A stretch of 64,000 bases of DNA, taken from NCBI GenBank assembly GCA_041648305.1, contig JBAZPI010000001.1:1-64000 (forward strand), in the 5' to 3' direction. Of this stretch, positions 1 through 9,000 are shown one piece after another (positions within the stretch are counted from its first letter, which is position 1; each line of letters begins with the position of its first letter). Source of the DNA: JABILX01 sp041648305. GTDB lineage: Bacteria > Patescibacteriota > Gracilibacteria > UBA1369 > LOWO2-01-FULL-3. Position numbers and translations under genes: made by a program. Under the pieces are notes generated by a model. It searched no databases. It worked only from the letters and a program-made list of their open reading frames with translations, and had not been told where the DNA came from.

Positions 1-1
1 A

Positions 2-2023
2 TCGAATCCTAGTCCTACAACAATGGATTTGACTTGGACGGCGCCCGGAGACAAGGGCAATACAGGCACAGCTTCAAGTTATGATGTCAGATATTCAACC
101 ACTCCAATTACAGAATCCAATTGGGGGTCAGCAACACAGACTGGCGGAGAACCTCTCCCTCAGATCGCCGGAACAGTTCAGTCAATGACGATTACAAATC
201 TATTAAGCGGTACTCAGTATTATTTTGCGATGAAAACTACTAACACATCGGCGATAATATCGAATTTATCTAATGTGGCCTCGGGAACAACCACTCCGAA
301 ACCTGACACAACGCCTCCGGCGTACGCGAATCCTAAAGTCAACTCTTCAACAACAAATAGCATAAGCTTATGGTGGATAGCTCCAGGGGACGATGGAAAT
401 GCAGGAACAGCTTCGAGTTACGATATCAGGTATGTAACTCCCGGGCCAATTACAGGATTGAATTGGGAATCAGCGACACAGGTTGTTGGAGAACCTGTCC
501 CCCAGGTAGCTGGGACAGTCCAGTCAATGACAGTGGGTGAATTAAAAAGCAACACGGCCTACTGCTTTGCAATAAAGACATCGGATGAAGTCCCTAATGT
601 CTCAGTATTATCAAATGTTGCCAATGTAATGACTTTAAAAGACACAACGCCACCTTCGGCAATCACGACTCTTGCAACATCAGACCCTACATTAACAAGC
701 ATAAAACTAACTTGGACGGCGCCGGGGAATAATGGCAACGTAGGTACGGCTTCACATTATGATGTCAGATATTCAACCACTCCAATTACAGAATCCAATT
801 GGGGGTCAGCAACACAGACTGGCGGAGAACCTCTCCCTCAGATCGCCGGAACGGTTCAGTCAATGACAATTTCGTACCTATCAAGTGGTATTACGTATTA
901 CTTCGCAATAAAAACTAAAAATACATCGTCGATAATATCGAATTTATCTAATGTGGCCTCGGGAACAACCACTCCGAAACCTGACACAACGCCCCCTAAT
1001 ATAGTCACTAAAATTACCATTTCAAATATTGATTATACGGCAGTAACTTTGACTTGGACAGCTCCTGGGGACGATGTTAACGCAGGAACAGCTTCAAGCT
1101 ACGATATTAGGTATGTAACTCCGGGGCCAATTACAGGATTGAATTGGGAATCAGCGACACAGGTTGTTGGAGAACCTGTTCCCCAGGTAGCTGGGACAGT
1201 TCAGTCAATGACAATAGGTGAATTAAAGAGTGAGACAACTTACTCCTTCGCAATGAAAACATCTGACGAAGTACCTAACGTTTCATCGTTGTCAAACCTT
1301 GTCAATGTAACGACTTTAAAAGACATGACGCCTCCAGCCGCAATAACAACTCTCACTGCATCAGCCCCAACGTTAACAAGCATGAAACTAACTTGGACAG
1401 CCCCGGGAGACGATGGAAATATCGGAACAGTGGCTAGTTACGACGTTAGATATTCAACTTCTGTAATCACGGCAGAAAACTTTGCATCTGCTTTGCCTGT
1501 TCAAGGAACTAAACCAATACCGCAAGTAGCTGGCACATCTCAGTCAATGGTTGTAAACGGATTGAGCAATGGTACTACATACTACTTCGCAATAAAGACA
1601 TCAGATGAAGTGCCAAACACTTCCGCGATTTCAAACATCGTAAATGCAAAAACTCTAAACTCTGACAAAATTGCTCCGGCAGCGATAACAAATCTTGCGA
1701 CATCAGCCCCCACATTAACAAGCATAAAACTAAGTTGGACAGCACCGGGAAACGATGCGAATGTCGGGAAAGCAACGAGCTATGATGTAAGATATTCGAC
1801 ATCAGCAATCACTGCAGCAAACTGGGCATCGGCAACTCAGGCCAAAGGTGAGCCAGCCCCCCGAATAGCTGGGGCATCTCAGTCAATGGTTGTAAAGGGA
1901 TTGAGTAACGGTACTAAGTATTACTTCGCAATGAAGACATTAGACGCAGTGCCAAATGTCTCAACAATATCCAACGTTGCAGGAGGGAAAACTCTTGTAC
2001 CCTCGACCAAAATCAAACCATAA
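2..2023 (+). CDS. Fibronectin type III repeat surface protein (5' partial)
   Basis: The frame is open from base 2 with no stop. The residues before the first ATG (base 23) match the usual strand leading into an FN3 unit, so the gene starts outside the window. About six FN3-like units follow, each with an LTWTAPG-type strand, a SYD(V/I)RY strand and a TYYFAIKT strand, joined by DTTPP linkers. Units 1-2 and 3-4 are near-identical as pairs, which indicates duplication of a two-domain block. The protein ends after a short Lys/Pro tail with no anchor or sorting motif. FN3 arrays of this sort are usually extracellular adhesin or polymer-binding stalks. The signal peptide and any catalytic domain would be in the missing N-terminal part. 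Confidence 0.8.
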   Translation, partial: SNPSPTTMDLTWTAPGDKGNTGTASSYDVRYSTTPITESNWGSATQTGGEPLPQIAGTVQSMTITNLLSGTQYYFAMKTTNTSAIISNLSNVASGTTTPKPDTTPPAYANPKVNSSTTNSISLWWIAPGDDGNAGTASSYDIRYVTPGPITGLNWESATQVVGEPVPQVAGTVQSMTVGELKSNTAYCFAIKTSDEVPNVSVLSNVANVMTLKDTTPPSAITTLATSDPTLTSIKLTWTAPGNNGNVGTASHYDVRYSTTPITESNWGSATQTGGEPLPQIAGTVQSMTISYLSSGITYYFAIKTKNTSSIISNLSNVASGTTTPKPDTTPPNIVTKITISNIDYTAVTLTWTAPGDDVNAGTASSYDIRYVTPGPITGLNWESATQVVGEPVPQVAGTVQSMTIGELKSETTYSFAMKTSDEVPNVSSLSNLVNVTTLKDMTPPAAITTLTASAPTLTSMKLTWTAPGDDGNIGTVASYDVRYSTSVITAENFASALPVQGTKPIPQVAGTSQSMVVNGLSNGTTYYFAIKTSDEVPNTSAISNIVNAKTLNSDKIAPAAITNLATSAPTLTSIKLSWTAPGNDANVGKATSYDVRYSTSAITAANWASATQAKGEPAPRIAGASQSMVVKGLSNGTKYYFAMKTLDAVPNVSTISNVAGGKTLVPSTKIKP

Positions 2024-2131
2024 TCTTTCCTTCAATGGAATGGATGCCCAGGAATCATTTCCACACCAACCGATAAACATGACTATTTTTTCTGGCGCTG
2101 GCTACTTAAGATCTAGTACGCTTTACTAAAA

Positions 2132-2710
2132 TCAGCGGATCGAAAAACTATTAACAACTTCCTGAAAAACGTCAAAATATTCATCCCAATCAAGTTCTGT
2201 TGTATTGAATGTCAAAACCCAAACATCATTTCCCTTTCCATTTATAGTAACCATAAGAATTTTAAAATCGATTTCATTTTGCCTCATATTAGCTTCAAAG
2301 GTATATGCCTCATTTGCGTTAACTTCCAAGAATTTTTCATTGAAGAATTCTATATCTGGAGCAACTTGTTTTAATTGATTTTTAAGTATTTCAATATACT
2401 CACCTTCACCAAGATTTTCTTGTGAATCCAACAACACCGTATAATAATCTTGAAAATTTATTAATTTCGCTCTTTCATCACTGGTTTTTTGCGAGGTATT
2501 AATGACCATCATTGACGCTCCCATAGGAGCAGGCTTCTCAGACCATCCTTCCGGAACCACAACACTAAAACCATCTTTCAGAACCGTACTCGCTTGATTC
2601 AAGGCATCAACATCATTGTAGTTTCCCGGCAGATCTGAAGAATTTTCGCCGCAGGCAACAATACCAATTAGCGATAAAGAAATAAATAATCCAAAAACAT
2701 AATTTTTCAT
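2132..2710 (-). CDS. Lipoprotein with PsbP/DcrB-like domain
   Basis: The ATG at 2710 gives 192 aa starting MKNYVFG, a good lipoprotein signal. The reading frame also extends to a GTG at 2731, which is less likely. A hydrophobic stretch leads to a lipobox (GIVAC) with the modified Cys near residue 20, so the protein is expected on the outer face of the cytoplasmic membrane. The rest (GFSVVVPEGW near the start, then alternating strands ending VVNSFSIR) resembles the PsbP/DcrB (DUF1795) fold, a family of small secreted proteins without a known enzymatic role. Fold assignment is by pattern only. It is transcribed away from asnS, and tRNA-Gln lies upstream on the same strand. Confidence 0.7.
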   Translation of the reverse strand: MKNYVFGLFISLSLIGIVACGENSSDLPGNYNDVDALNQASTVLKDGFSVVVPEGWSEKPAPMGASMMVINTSQKTSDERAKLINFQDYYTVLLDSQENLGEGEYIEILKNQLKQVAPDIEFFNEKFLEVNANEAYTFEANMRQNEIDFKILMVTINGKGNDVWVLTFNTTELDWDEYFDVFQEVVNSFSIR

Positions 2711-2815
2711 AGGAAATAGGTTAAGTAACACAAAAAATATACTCCCACAAAGATAATCAGGTCAACAATTCATTTAGTGCCCAACTGGGGATATCGGGAC
2801 GGTATCTCCTCTATC

Positions 2816-2890
2816 TGGCTGGGGCGGTAGGATTCGAACCCACGAATGGCGGGACCAAAACCCGCTGCCTTACCACTTGGCGACGCCCCA
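2816..2890 (-). tRNA. tRNA-Gln (anticodon TTG)
   Basis: The minus strand folds into a full cloverleaf: 7-bp acceptor (TGGGGCG/CGCCCCA), anticodon stem GCGGG/CCCGC with loop TTTTGGT, and T arm with TTCGAAT. The discriminator is G and CCA is encoded (2816-2818). Loop positions 3-5 give TTG, reading Gln codons CAA and CAG. A TGATAAT hexamer lies about 20 bp upstream on the minus strand and may be its -10. Confidence 0.95.
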
Positions 2891-2941
2891 GAATTCATCA
2901 TCGATTATCAGAGAAATCGACATTAAATTTAGCAACACGCA

Positions 2942-2970
2942 TTGCCGAAGTCAATCTGAAGCTATACAAT
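2942..2970 (+). promoter_or_regulatory. Promoter of asnS
   Basis: TTGCCG (2942-2947), 17-bp spacer, TACAAT (2965-2970). The eight bases after the -10 are ACCGCTCG, identical to those at the rpmA promoter. The asnS start codon is 37 nt further on. No Shine-Dalgarno sequence is evident before it. Confidence 0.65.
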
Positions 2971-3007
2971 ACCGCTCGAATACTCGAACATAAATTAATC
3001 TAAAACC

Positions 3008-4321
3008 ATGCCAGAAACCAAAAACGTAGTTTTCATAAAAGACCTCTCGGCCCACGTAGGCAAAGAAGTCACAATCCAAGGTTGGATGTACAACAAACGT
3101 AGTGGGAAGGGGATTCAATTCCTCCAACTTCGCGACGGCTCAGGAATGGTGCAGGGGATAGTATTCGACAAAACGGAATCGTCCGAACTTTTCAAAACGG
3201 CAAATTCTCTCACGATGGAAACATCGCTCAAGGTAACCGGGGGAGTCACAAAACATCCAAAACACGACGACGTCTTCGAACTCCAAGTCACCAATATCAA
3301 AATAGTCACCCTCGCCAAAGACGACTATCCAATCGCGAAAAAAGAACACGGAATCGACTTCCTACTTGAAAACCGTCATCTTTGGCTTCGCAGCAGTAAA
3401 CAATGGGCAACAATGCGAGTTCGTGACGAAATTATTTGGGCAATTCGCGAGTACATGCGCAAAAACGATTTTACCCTTATTGACGCGCCGATTCTTACGA
3501 AAACAGCCTGCGAAGGTACGACAGATCTTTTCCATGTTGATTACTTTGAGGAAGATGCATATCTGACACAATCCGGCCAACTCTACACTGAAGCGGGGGA
3601 ATACGCATTAGGGAAAACGTACTGTTTCGGGCCGACTTTTCGCGCAGAAAAATCAAAAACACGCCGTCATCTGACAGAATTCTGGATGGTGGAGCCGGAA
3701 ATCCCATTTATGGAATTCGATGAACTGATGGATTTTGAAGAAGATTTTCTCTGGTATATTCTCCAAAGCGTACTTAAAAACCGCAAAAAAGAACTGGAAA
3801 TTCTCGAACGTGACATAAGTTTCCTCGAAGGGATTAAACGTCCTTTCCCGCGTGCCTCATATGACGAAGCGATCAAAATTCTCCAAGAATCAGGCAAATC
3901 AGACATCAAAGCGGGTGACGACTTCGGCGCGGACGATGAAACTCTTCTATCGGAACACTTTAAAGCACCATTGTTTATTCACCATTTTCCAACATCACTT
4001 ACATCTTTCTTCCAGGCACCGGATCCAAAAAATCCTAAACTCACTCTAAATGTCGATCTCATCGCTCCAGAAGGATACGGCGAATTGATCGGCGGAGGAT
4101 CACAACGCAGCCATGATCTCGAACTTCTCGAAAAACGTATCAAAGACAAAAAAATCGAGAAGAAAGCATACGAATGGTACCTTGATACTCTCAGATATGG
4201 CGGAATTCCTCACTGCGGATTTGGCATGGGACTTGAACGCTGCGTAGCATGGATCTGCGGAACTCCTCACGTCCGCGAAGCCATCCCGTTCCCAAGGACG
4301 ATTAATAGAATTTGGCCATAA
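3008..4321 (+). CDS. asnS: Asparaginyl-tRNA synthetase
   Basis: Charges tRNA-Asn with asparagine in the cytoplasm. The 437 aa have the class IIb layout: an N-terminal OB-fold anticodon-binding domain (VTIQGWMYNKR onward), then the catalytic domain with motif 2 (TFRAEKSKTRRHLTEFWMVE) and motif 3 (GFGMGLERCV). The HLTEFWMVEPE segment and the YGGIPHCGFGMGLER to PFPRT ending are typical of AsnRS rather than AspRS. A separate aspS lies at the right end of the window, so both enzymes are encoded. The length is normal for the family. The gene has its own promoter and is followed by a small unknown gene with a separate promoter. Confidence 0.93.
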   Translation: MPETKNVVFIKDLSAHVGKEVTIQGWMYNKRSGKGIQFLQLRDGSGMVQGIVFDKTESSELFKTANSLTMETSLKVTGGVTKHPKHDDVFELQVTNIKIVTLAKDDYPIAKKEHGIDFLLENRHLWLRSSKQWATMRVRDEIIWAIREYMRKNDFTLIDAPILTKTACEGTTDLFHVDYFEEDAYLTQSGQLYTEAGEYALGKTYCFGPTFRAEKSKTRRHLTEFWMVEPEIPFMEFDELMDFEEDFLWYILQSVLKNRKKELEILERDISFLEGIKRPFPRASYDEAIKILQESGKSDIKAGDDFGADDETLLSEHFKAPLFIHHFPTSLTSFFQAPDPKNPKLTLNVDLIAPEGYGELIGGGSQRSHDLELLEKRIKDKKIEKKAYEWYLDTLRYGGIPHCGFGMGLERCVAWICGTPHVREAIPFPRTINRIWP

Positions 4322-4336
4322 GGACTATAAAAAGGG

Positions 4337-4365
4337 TTGACGAAACAGTCGAATATCAATAACAT
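4337..4365 (+). promoter_or_regulatory. Promoter of the 4398 gene
   Basis: TTGACG (4337-4342), 17-bp spacer, TAACAT (4360-4365), with the ATG 32 nt downstream. It is the main support for the following small ORF being a gene. Confidence 0.5.
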
Positions 4366-4397
4366 CGCCACCGAATTTATTTTATTACCAATATTTT

Positions 4398-4721
4398 ATG
4401 AAAGAATATTTACAAGAAGAGTTACAAAGAGTAGCTCCTCCAGAAGTAAGAGCTGAAATGCAATCGTTCCCCGACTCAAGAAGAACAATACCAGTTCCGA
4501 CAGGAGTGCTAAACACAATGAGAAGTAGAGAGCAAGTACCAAGTACAGAAGATGTTTTATGCGGATTCGAAGATGAATCGGGGTTGTCATGTCTCAGACA
4601 CGGAACACGTCAGATGGCGGAGGAAACCTTGGGTGGAAGGGGTGACGTCATGTCACGAAGCGTATCAGGAAGCGTAGATCTGAAGGACATGGAATCAAAG
4701 CCATTTACGATGCCGGACTAA
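4398..4721 (+). CDS. Small hypothetical protein, 107 aa
   Basis: I do not recognise this protein. It is polar, with no signal peptide or membrane segment, two cysteines in the middle (CGFEDESGLSC) and many Arg, Ser and Glu residues. A promoter-like sequence ends 32 nt upstream, and the ORF fills the space between asnS and the convergent nth gene, stopping a few bases before the nth stop codon. It could be a genuine lineage-specific small protein. No domain can be assigned. Confidence 0.5.
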   Translation: MKEYLQEELQRVAPPEVRAEMQSFPDSRRTIPVPTGVLNTMRSREQVPSTEDVLCGFEDESGLSCLRHGTRQMAEETLGGRGDVMSRSVSGSVDLKDMESKPFTMPD

Positions 4722-4725
4722 ATTT

Positions 4726-5388
4726 TCACACTCTAGAACCCGGACAAAGCTTATTCAACTTGCAAGCTTCACACTTCGGCCTTTTTGCTATACAAACTTC
4801 ACGCCCATGCTCAGTGATCAGCAGTGAAAATACCCCCCAATACTTACGCGGCAACGCCTTCATCAATTCACGCTCGATCTTCTCCGGCTTCTTCCGCGCA
4901 CCAGCCGAAATTAAGCCAAGCAAATCAGTTATTCTCATAACATGCGTATCCACAGCCACGCCTTCAACCTTCCCAAACGCGTTAAACAAAATCACATTCG
5001 CGCTCTTTCGCGCAACTCCAGGCAAAGTAAGCAAGCCATCCATTGTGCGAGGCAATTCCCCGCCAAAATCGCTCACGACTTTTAACGCCGCAGCCTTAAT
5101 ATTTCGCGCCTTATTCCTATAAAATCCGGTAGACCTGATCGCGGCCTCAAGCTCCGACAGCTTCGCACACGCGAACGCATCGGCTCCAGAGTACTTCTTG
5201 AACAGTGCCGGCGTTACCATATTCACCCGTTTATCCGTACACTGCGCCGACAATTGCACGGCAACTAAGCACTCCCACGGCGAACCAAACGTCAAAACCG
5301 TCTTGCGACGTTTGTACATCTTTAAAAGCATTTGGGCGATCTTGGTAGCGCGGGCAGCCGTGTCTTCACGGCGGGCAGCTTTTTTCAT
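4726..5388 (-). CDS. nth: Endonuclease III (DNA glycosylase/AP lyase)
   Basis: Removes oxidised pyrimidines and nicks abasic sites in base-excision repair. The 220-aa protein has the helix-hairpin-helix LPGVARKSANVI carrying the catalytic Lys, the catalytic Asp in VDTHV, and the C-terminal iron-sulphur loop C-x6-C-x2-C-x5-C, all with the spacing of the E. coli enzyme. The frame stays open to 5415, but I chose the ATG at 5388. An extended -10 (TGCTATAAT) lies only 6 nt before it, which places the 5415 start upstream of the promoter. The mRNA is therefore probably leaderless. The stop codon is TGA. Confidence 0.93.
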   Translation of the reverse strand: MKKAARREDTAARATKIAQMLLKMYKRRKTVLTFGSPWECLVAVQLSAQCTDKRVNMVTPALFKKYSGADAFACAKLSELEAAIRSTGFYRNKARNIKAAALKVVSDFGGELPRTMDGLLTLPGVARKSANVILFNAFGKVEGVAVDTHVMRITDLLGLISAGARKKPEKIERELMKALPRKYWGVFSLLITEHGREVCIAKRPKCEACKLNKLCPGSRV

Positions 5389-5394
5389 GCCAAA

Positions 5395-5403
5395 ATTATA
5401 GCA
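5395..5403 (-). promoter_or_regulatory. Extended -10 promoter of nth, leaderless
   Basis: On the minus strand TGCTATAAT occupies 5403-5395 and the ATG begins at 5388, leaving 6 nt. Transcription would start at or beside the start codon. No convincing -35 is seen, as expected for an extended -10 promoter. Confidence 0.55.
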
Positions 5404-5426
5404 CGAACAAAACACGGAATGAAAAC

Positions 5427-7016
5427 CTACTCCTCCTCAGGTTCACCCTCAAGGATCTCGCTCCCAAGTATCGCCATTTGCCAATCATCGAGATATTCAT
5501 CCGGGAGCTCCCCAATAGACTCTGAACTCAAAATTTCAAGCGGCAAAAATCTCAAAGGATCAACATAATTCCCGTCTTGCATTACTTCTAAATGCAAGTG
5601 CGGCCCAGTCGTCATGTAGCCGGCGCCTTTAGTTCCCGGCATTCCACCCGACAGCCCAAGAATGGTCCCTTGATCAACAACCTGCCCTTCTTCAACCAGA
5701 ATATTATTTATATGCCCATAAACGGTCATCAAATTACCATGATGAACCAAGGTAATGTAACTGTATCCGTAATCATTATCCGCTGCCTTATAAACAACGC
5801 CATCCGCCGCCGCAAAGATAGGAGTTCCCTGCACCGCCTTGATATCAATAGCGTTATGCTGAACACCAAAAACTGAACGATATGATTCATCATGGAAGTA
5901 CGCGCTTAAACCTCGGTCTGGCATAACCGGCCAAATAAACCCTTCATTGCTCGAAGGTTGTGAGTGGAACTCGTAAATTGTCATGAACTTCTTCCCAACC
6001 AAATCTTCGTATTCTGAAATATCGAACGCGTCTCCATCTTCAACAATCTTTTCTTCAATAAACGCGAGAGTCTCCTGGAACGCCTGGATTTCGGCCAAAG
6101 ACTCTTTTTGCTCCTCCATAGATTGCTGCAAAAGCGCGCGATAAATTTCGTCCTGATTCTTCGTAACCGCAAGCAAATTTTCCTTAGACGCTTTTTGCGT
6201 CTCGAGATTTTCTTTTTGAGTTCTTAATTCCTTTTCTAATCCATCCAAAATCGCCTTTTTCCCTTCAATTTCACTGCGAGCCGCATCGAGTTCATCAACA
6301 AGTTCGGCCAATCTCTTAACCAGAAGATCTCCGGTTTCCTCCAAAATCCCCAAATATTTTATCTCCTTCAAAATATCCCCCGTATTCCCATCCGCCAGCA
6401 AGATCTTAAACGCGTCAATTTCTCCCTCGGACGTGACGTCAAAATAAGTATCGCCATAAACATAAAGCTCACGAATATACTCCTTCAAAAGACTTTTTTG
6501 GTATGCAAGCGCGGTTTCTTTAATTTCAATCTCTTCATACAGAATTTTTATTTCATTCTCCGCCCTGACAACTTGCTTCACAACTGTGAACAATTTCTCC
6601 GCAATTCTAGCAATTTGATCGTCAAAATAGACCATCTGATTCTGAAGATCGGACAGGTCATCTTTCAAATTTAGGATCCTGTTTCGGGTCTCTCTGATAT
6701 TGCTCGTGATCTGGTAATATTCGGATTTTGATATATCCAATTCTTGTTTAAGTTTCTGCAAAAATACCTCTTGGTCGGTCTCTTCCGCCTCCTCTATGGC
6801 CTCAGAAGTTGGCGCAGTAATGATCGGCGCCACCTTCGCTATCGCTGGCGTAGGCGTCACCGCCGCCCCTGTCATCCCGGCGTCCTCGAAATCGTCCGCA
6901 AAACCACTTCCCGCGCTCAAAAGTAAGCACGAAACAAGGCAGAAATACGCGAAAATTCTGCACAATGGCCTGTTTTTTTTACTTGTGGCACTCATATTTT
7001 TGCCCATTTTGCCCAT
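5427..7016 (-). CDS. EnvC-like murein hydrolase activator (coiled coil plus M23 domain)
   Basis: A 529-aa exported protein. Residues ~15-42 form a hydrophobic signal segment. Residues ~80-320 are a long coiled coil of Leu/Glu/Lys heptads. Residues ~370-495 are an M23 (LytM/EnvC) domain with HNAID and PHLHLEV, which supply the HxxxD and HxH zinc ligands, so it may be an active endopeptidase rather than only an activator. A Glu-rich tail ends the protein. By family, such proteins cut cross-bridges or activate amidases at division. The start has an AGGA-type Shine-Dalgarno sequence and an extended -10 (TGGTATAAT) upstream. It faces away from rpmA, and a palindromic repeat cluster lies between them. 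Confidence 0.85.
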   Translation of the reverse strand: MGKMGKNMSATSKKNRPLCRIFAYFCLVSCLLLSAGSGFADDFEDAGMTGAAVTPTPAIAKVAPIITAPTSEAIEEAEETDQEVFLQKLKQELDISKSEYYQITSNIRETRNRILNLKDDLSDLQNQMVYFDDQIARIAEKLFTVVKQVVRAENEIKILYEEIEIKETALAYQKSLLKEYIRELYVYGDTYFDVTSEGEIDAFKILLADGNTGDILKEIKYLGILEETGDLLVKRLAELVDELDAARSEIEGKKAILDGLEKELRTQKENLETQKASKENLLAVTKNQDEIYRALLQQSMEEQKESLAEIQAFQETLAFIEEKIVEDGDAFDISEYEDLVGKKFMTIYEFHSQPSSNEGFIWPVMPDRGLSAYFHDESYRSVFGVQHNAIDIKAVQGTPIFAAADGVVYKAADNDYGYSYITLVHHGNLMTVYGHINNILVEEGQVVDQGTILGLSGGMPGTKGAGYMTTGPHLHLEVMQDGNYVDPLRFLPLEILSSESIGELPDEYLDDWQMAILGSEILEGEPEEE

Positions 7017-7038
7017 AAATTCCTGGTTTTATCTATAT

Positions 7039-7047
7039 ATTATACCA
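7039..7047 (-). promoter_or_regulatory. Extended -10 promoter of the EnvC-like gene
   Basis: Minus strand TGGTATAAT (7047-7039), about 22 nt before the ATG at 7016, followed by an AGGA Shine-Dalgarno sequence at suitable spacing. Confidence 0.6.
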
Positions 7048-7129
7048 TAAAAAAAGCGCTGGAACAATCCGGAGCAGGGGTTGGAAGAGGGCCTGGGAGA
7101 GAGGTCGAAAATTTATGGATTTTCCGCAG

Positions 7130-7262
7130 TTTCTCCCGAGGAAATCTTCCAATCTGTAACTTCCAATCTGTAAACTTTTCCTCGGGGAAATCCGGCCAGT
7201 TTTCCCCGGGGAAACTCTCCAACCTGTAACTTCCAATCTGTAAACTTTTCCTCGGGGAAATC
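7130..7262. repeat. Dispersed palindromic repeat, locus A (two tandem units)
   Basis: Two units of about 68 bp. Each has a palindrome of the TTTCCCCGGGGAAA type, then two copies of an AACCTGTAA-like word (here AATCTGTAA in three of four), then ACTTTTCCTCGGGGAAA. The family recurs at 24681, 28806 and 52383. It lies in the divergent space between the EnvC-like gene and rpmA. The rest of this 445-bp interval (7263-7379) shows nothing I can assign before the rpmA promoter. Confidence 0.8.
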
Positions 7263-7379
7263 CAAAGCAATCCGGAGCAAGTCAAAAACTAATAGATTTT
7301 TCGCGGTTTTCCCCAGCCAAACCCCAGTGCAAACCAAGCCAAACCAGGTGCAACCCCACCCGCCCCACAGAATTTTCTC

Positions 7380-7408
7380 TTGCATCAATCCACGTTTTCA
7401 CCTAGAAT
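7380..7408 (+). promoter_or_regulatory. Promoter of rpmA
   Basis: TTGCAT (7380-7385), 17-bp spacer, TAGAAT (7403-7408), then the discriminator ACCGCTCG, the same eight bases as at asnS. The leader to the ATG is about 47 nt and contains repeated TCGA-type words. Confidence 0.65.
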
Positions 7409-7461
7409 ACCGCTCGCACTCGGGTATTCGAGCATTCGAATATTTCATATCTAAAAAAGCC

Positions 7462-7770
7462 ATGTCACACAAAAAGGCCGGTGGATCTACTAAGAATCTG
7501 CGCGACTCGCAATCGAAACGTCTTGGAGTCAAAGCGTTTGGGGGGCAAAAGGTCACAGCAGGATCCATCATAATCAGACAGAGGGGAACAAAATACTTCC
7601 CGGGAGAAAACGTTGGAATGGGAAAGGACCATACGATTTTCACGAAAATTGACGGGATAGTCAATTTCACGGAAAAGAAACAGCAGAAATACGACAACAG
7701 AGTCTTCAAGGATAGATTCGTGAACGTTTTGCCGGAAACCAAAATAAGCGCCGCAAAATCAGCAGCGTAA
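7462..7770 (+). CDS. rpmA: 50S ribosomal protein bL27
   Basis: A component of the large ribosomal subunit near the peptidyl-transferase centre. The 102-aa product starts MSHKKAGGS, the classic bL27 N-terminus without a Firmicutes-type cleaved leader. [18 protein letters not shown] and GKDHTIF are also family signatures. The frame is open further upstream, but the conserved N-terminus fixes the ATG at 7462. It stands apart from rplU, its usual partner, which is not in the window. An unknown gene follows 36 nt downstream, probably cotranscribed. Confidence 0.96.
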   Translation: MSHKKAGGSTKNLRDSQSKRLGVKAFGGQKVTAGSIIIRQRGTKYFPGENVGMGKDHTIFTKIDGIVNFTEKKQQKYDNRVFKDRFVNVLPETKISAAKSAA

Positions 7771-7806
7771 AACCTCTTTATTTTACAGCTCTTATATCCC
7801 GCAAAT

Positions 7807-8682
7807 ATGGGTCTAGAAGACTTTGCAGGTTTCAACCAAAATGAGGGCATGGACGCGGCCTCCTTTGAAAAATTCAAGGAGAAAATGAAGCGCGCAGCCG
7901 CCCAAATCAAAGCTCTTCAGAAAGAAGAAAAGAAGCGCAAAAAAAAAGAAGATGAATTGGTGAAAATCCTCCTTAAGTTTATCAAAACTTCTCATAAAAA
8001 AGATCTCGTCCTCGTGGTAAGTCGCGCGTTGGAACAAAATCTTCCGGCCAATTTTATCTTGGCGATAATTCTGCTTGGCAATGAAGAAATTCAAAAAGAA
8101 GTAGGGGAGTACCTAATGCTGAAGCTGCCGGCACCGGAAAGTCCTACGCCAGAAAGTCAAAGCGCCCCCGCTCATGCAGCAGCGGCGCCAGCCGCAGCTC
8201 CATCCTCCGCAGAAACACACGCAGAAAAATCCATGGTTTTCTTCAAAGACGACGAGAGTCTCCCATTAAAAATAAGGATAGAAATTGATAAATGGATAAA
8301 GAACGTAATTTATCAAGCACAGGAAAGTCCTCAGAAACTTTTAATGTACGCATACGATGTTGTCGAAGTTGAAGAAAATCCGGCCAAACTTTTGTCGGAA
8401 GACCCGGAAGAAAATCCGGACGCCGCCCAGGACGCCGCCCAGGAAACCGACCCGGACGCCGACCCTTATTCGCAATTTGAAAAACAAAAAGGCCCAGAAA
8501 AAAAGAAAATCCTAAGCCACAAATTGGTCCAGCTTGTAGCTCACGTGATCTTCGATTATTTGAAGCAAAACGGCATAGAAGAAGACATTGTGAAACTCAA
8601 AGAATTCTCGGAGTTCCTAATGAAAGGAATCCTCAACAAAATCAAAGAAGACCTGTCAGATAGAAAACTCCTGGGCGAGTAG
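7807..8682 (+). CDS. Hypothetical coiled-coil protein, 291 aa
   Basis: Not recognised. The N-terminal third is a Lys/Glu-rich helix (residues ~18-50). A helical segment follows (KDLVLVVSRALEQNLP), then an Ala/Pro-rich linker (~105-140), a second helical domain with DKWIKNVIYQAQ, an acidic Asp/Ala repeat (~200-220) and a C-terminal helical domain. There is no signal peptide or membrane segment, so it is probably cytoplasmic. It follows rpmA by 36 nt on the same strand and likely shares its transcript. The modular helix-linker-helix build resembles a scaffold or ribosome-associated factor, but that is a guess. Confidence 0.7.
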   Translation: MGLEDFAGFNQNEGMDAASFEKFKEKMKRAAAQIKALQKEEKKRKKKEDELVKILLKFIKTSHKKDLVLVVSRALEQNLPANFILAIILLGNEEIQKEVGEYLMLKLPAPESPTPESQSAPAHAAAAPAAAPSSAETHAEKSMVFFKDDESLPLKIRIEIDKWIKNVIYQAQESPQKLLMYAYDVVEVEENPAKLLSEDPEENPDAAQDAAQETDPDADPYSQFEKQKGPEKKKILSHKLVQLVAHVIFDYLKQNGIEEDIVKLKEFSEFLMKGILNKIKEDLSDRKLLGE

Positions 8683-8744
8683 CGCGGTCCTCCGCGCCAA
8701 GCATCGCAACCGCGCCCATCGCAACCCGCGCCTACCGGCGCGTA

Positions 8745-8954
8745 CTAAAACCCCTTCCTCTTCATCTCAGCGATTAAGTCTTCAGCCGGCATGCCGAGTA
8801 ATTTCATCGAACACATAAAATTCGCGGCTCTTTGAAATTCGCGATCGTCAATTGAATGACAACCAAGCTGGTAACACATATCTGCGACCTTCGACAATTG
8901 CTGATCATCAAGTCCGTATTTTACAGACAGATCTATGAGAAATTTATTTTCCAT
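8745..8954 (-). CDS. Small helical hypothetical protein, 69 aa
   Basis: Not recognised. The product is predicted to be all helical (e.g. DDQQLSKVADMCYQLG), with three cysteines, two of them (CYQLGC) five residues apart. TATAAT lies 7 nt before the ATG and a GGAGG sequence sits between them. This suggests a very short or absent leader and supports the start. It is convergent with the 7807 gene, and the 60-bp space between them holds two GC-rich hairpins. Confidence 0.6.
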   Translation of the reverse strand: MENKFLIDLSVKYGLDDQQLSKVADMCYQLGCHSIDDREFQRAANFMCSMKLLGMPAEDLIAEMKRKGF

Positions 8955-8961
8955 GCCTCCA

Positions 8962-8967
8962 ATTATA
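8962..8967 (-). promoter_or_regulatory. -10 element of the 8954 gene
   Basis: Minus strand TATAAT (8967-8962), 7 nt from the ATG at 8954. Same leaderless-type geometry as nth and abiEi. Confidence 0.5.
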
Positions 8968-9000
8968 TAACGTTTAAACGCAAGTCATAAAGGAACAAAG

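Noticed and set aside
7130..7262. CRISPR-like tandem repeats (also at 24681 and 52383)
   Set aside because: Only two units per locus, spacers are conserved between loci, and no cas genes are present.
7327..7461. N-terminal extension of bL27 from an earlier start
   Set aside because: The promoter lies inside this stretch, and the conserved SHKKAGGS beginning fixes the start at 7462.
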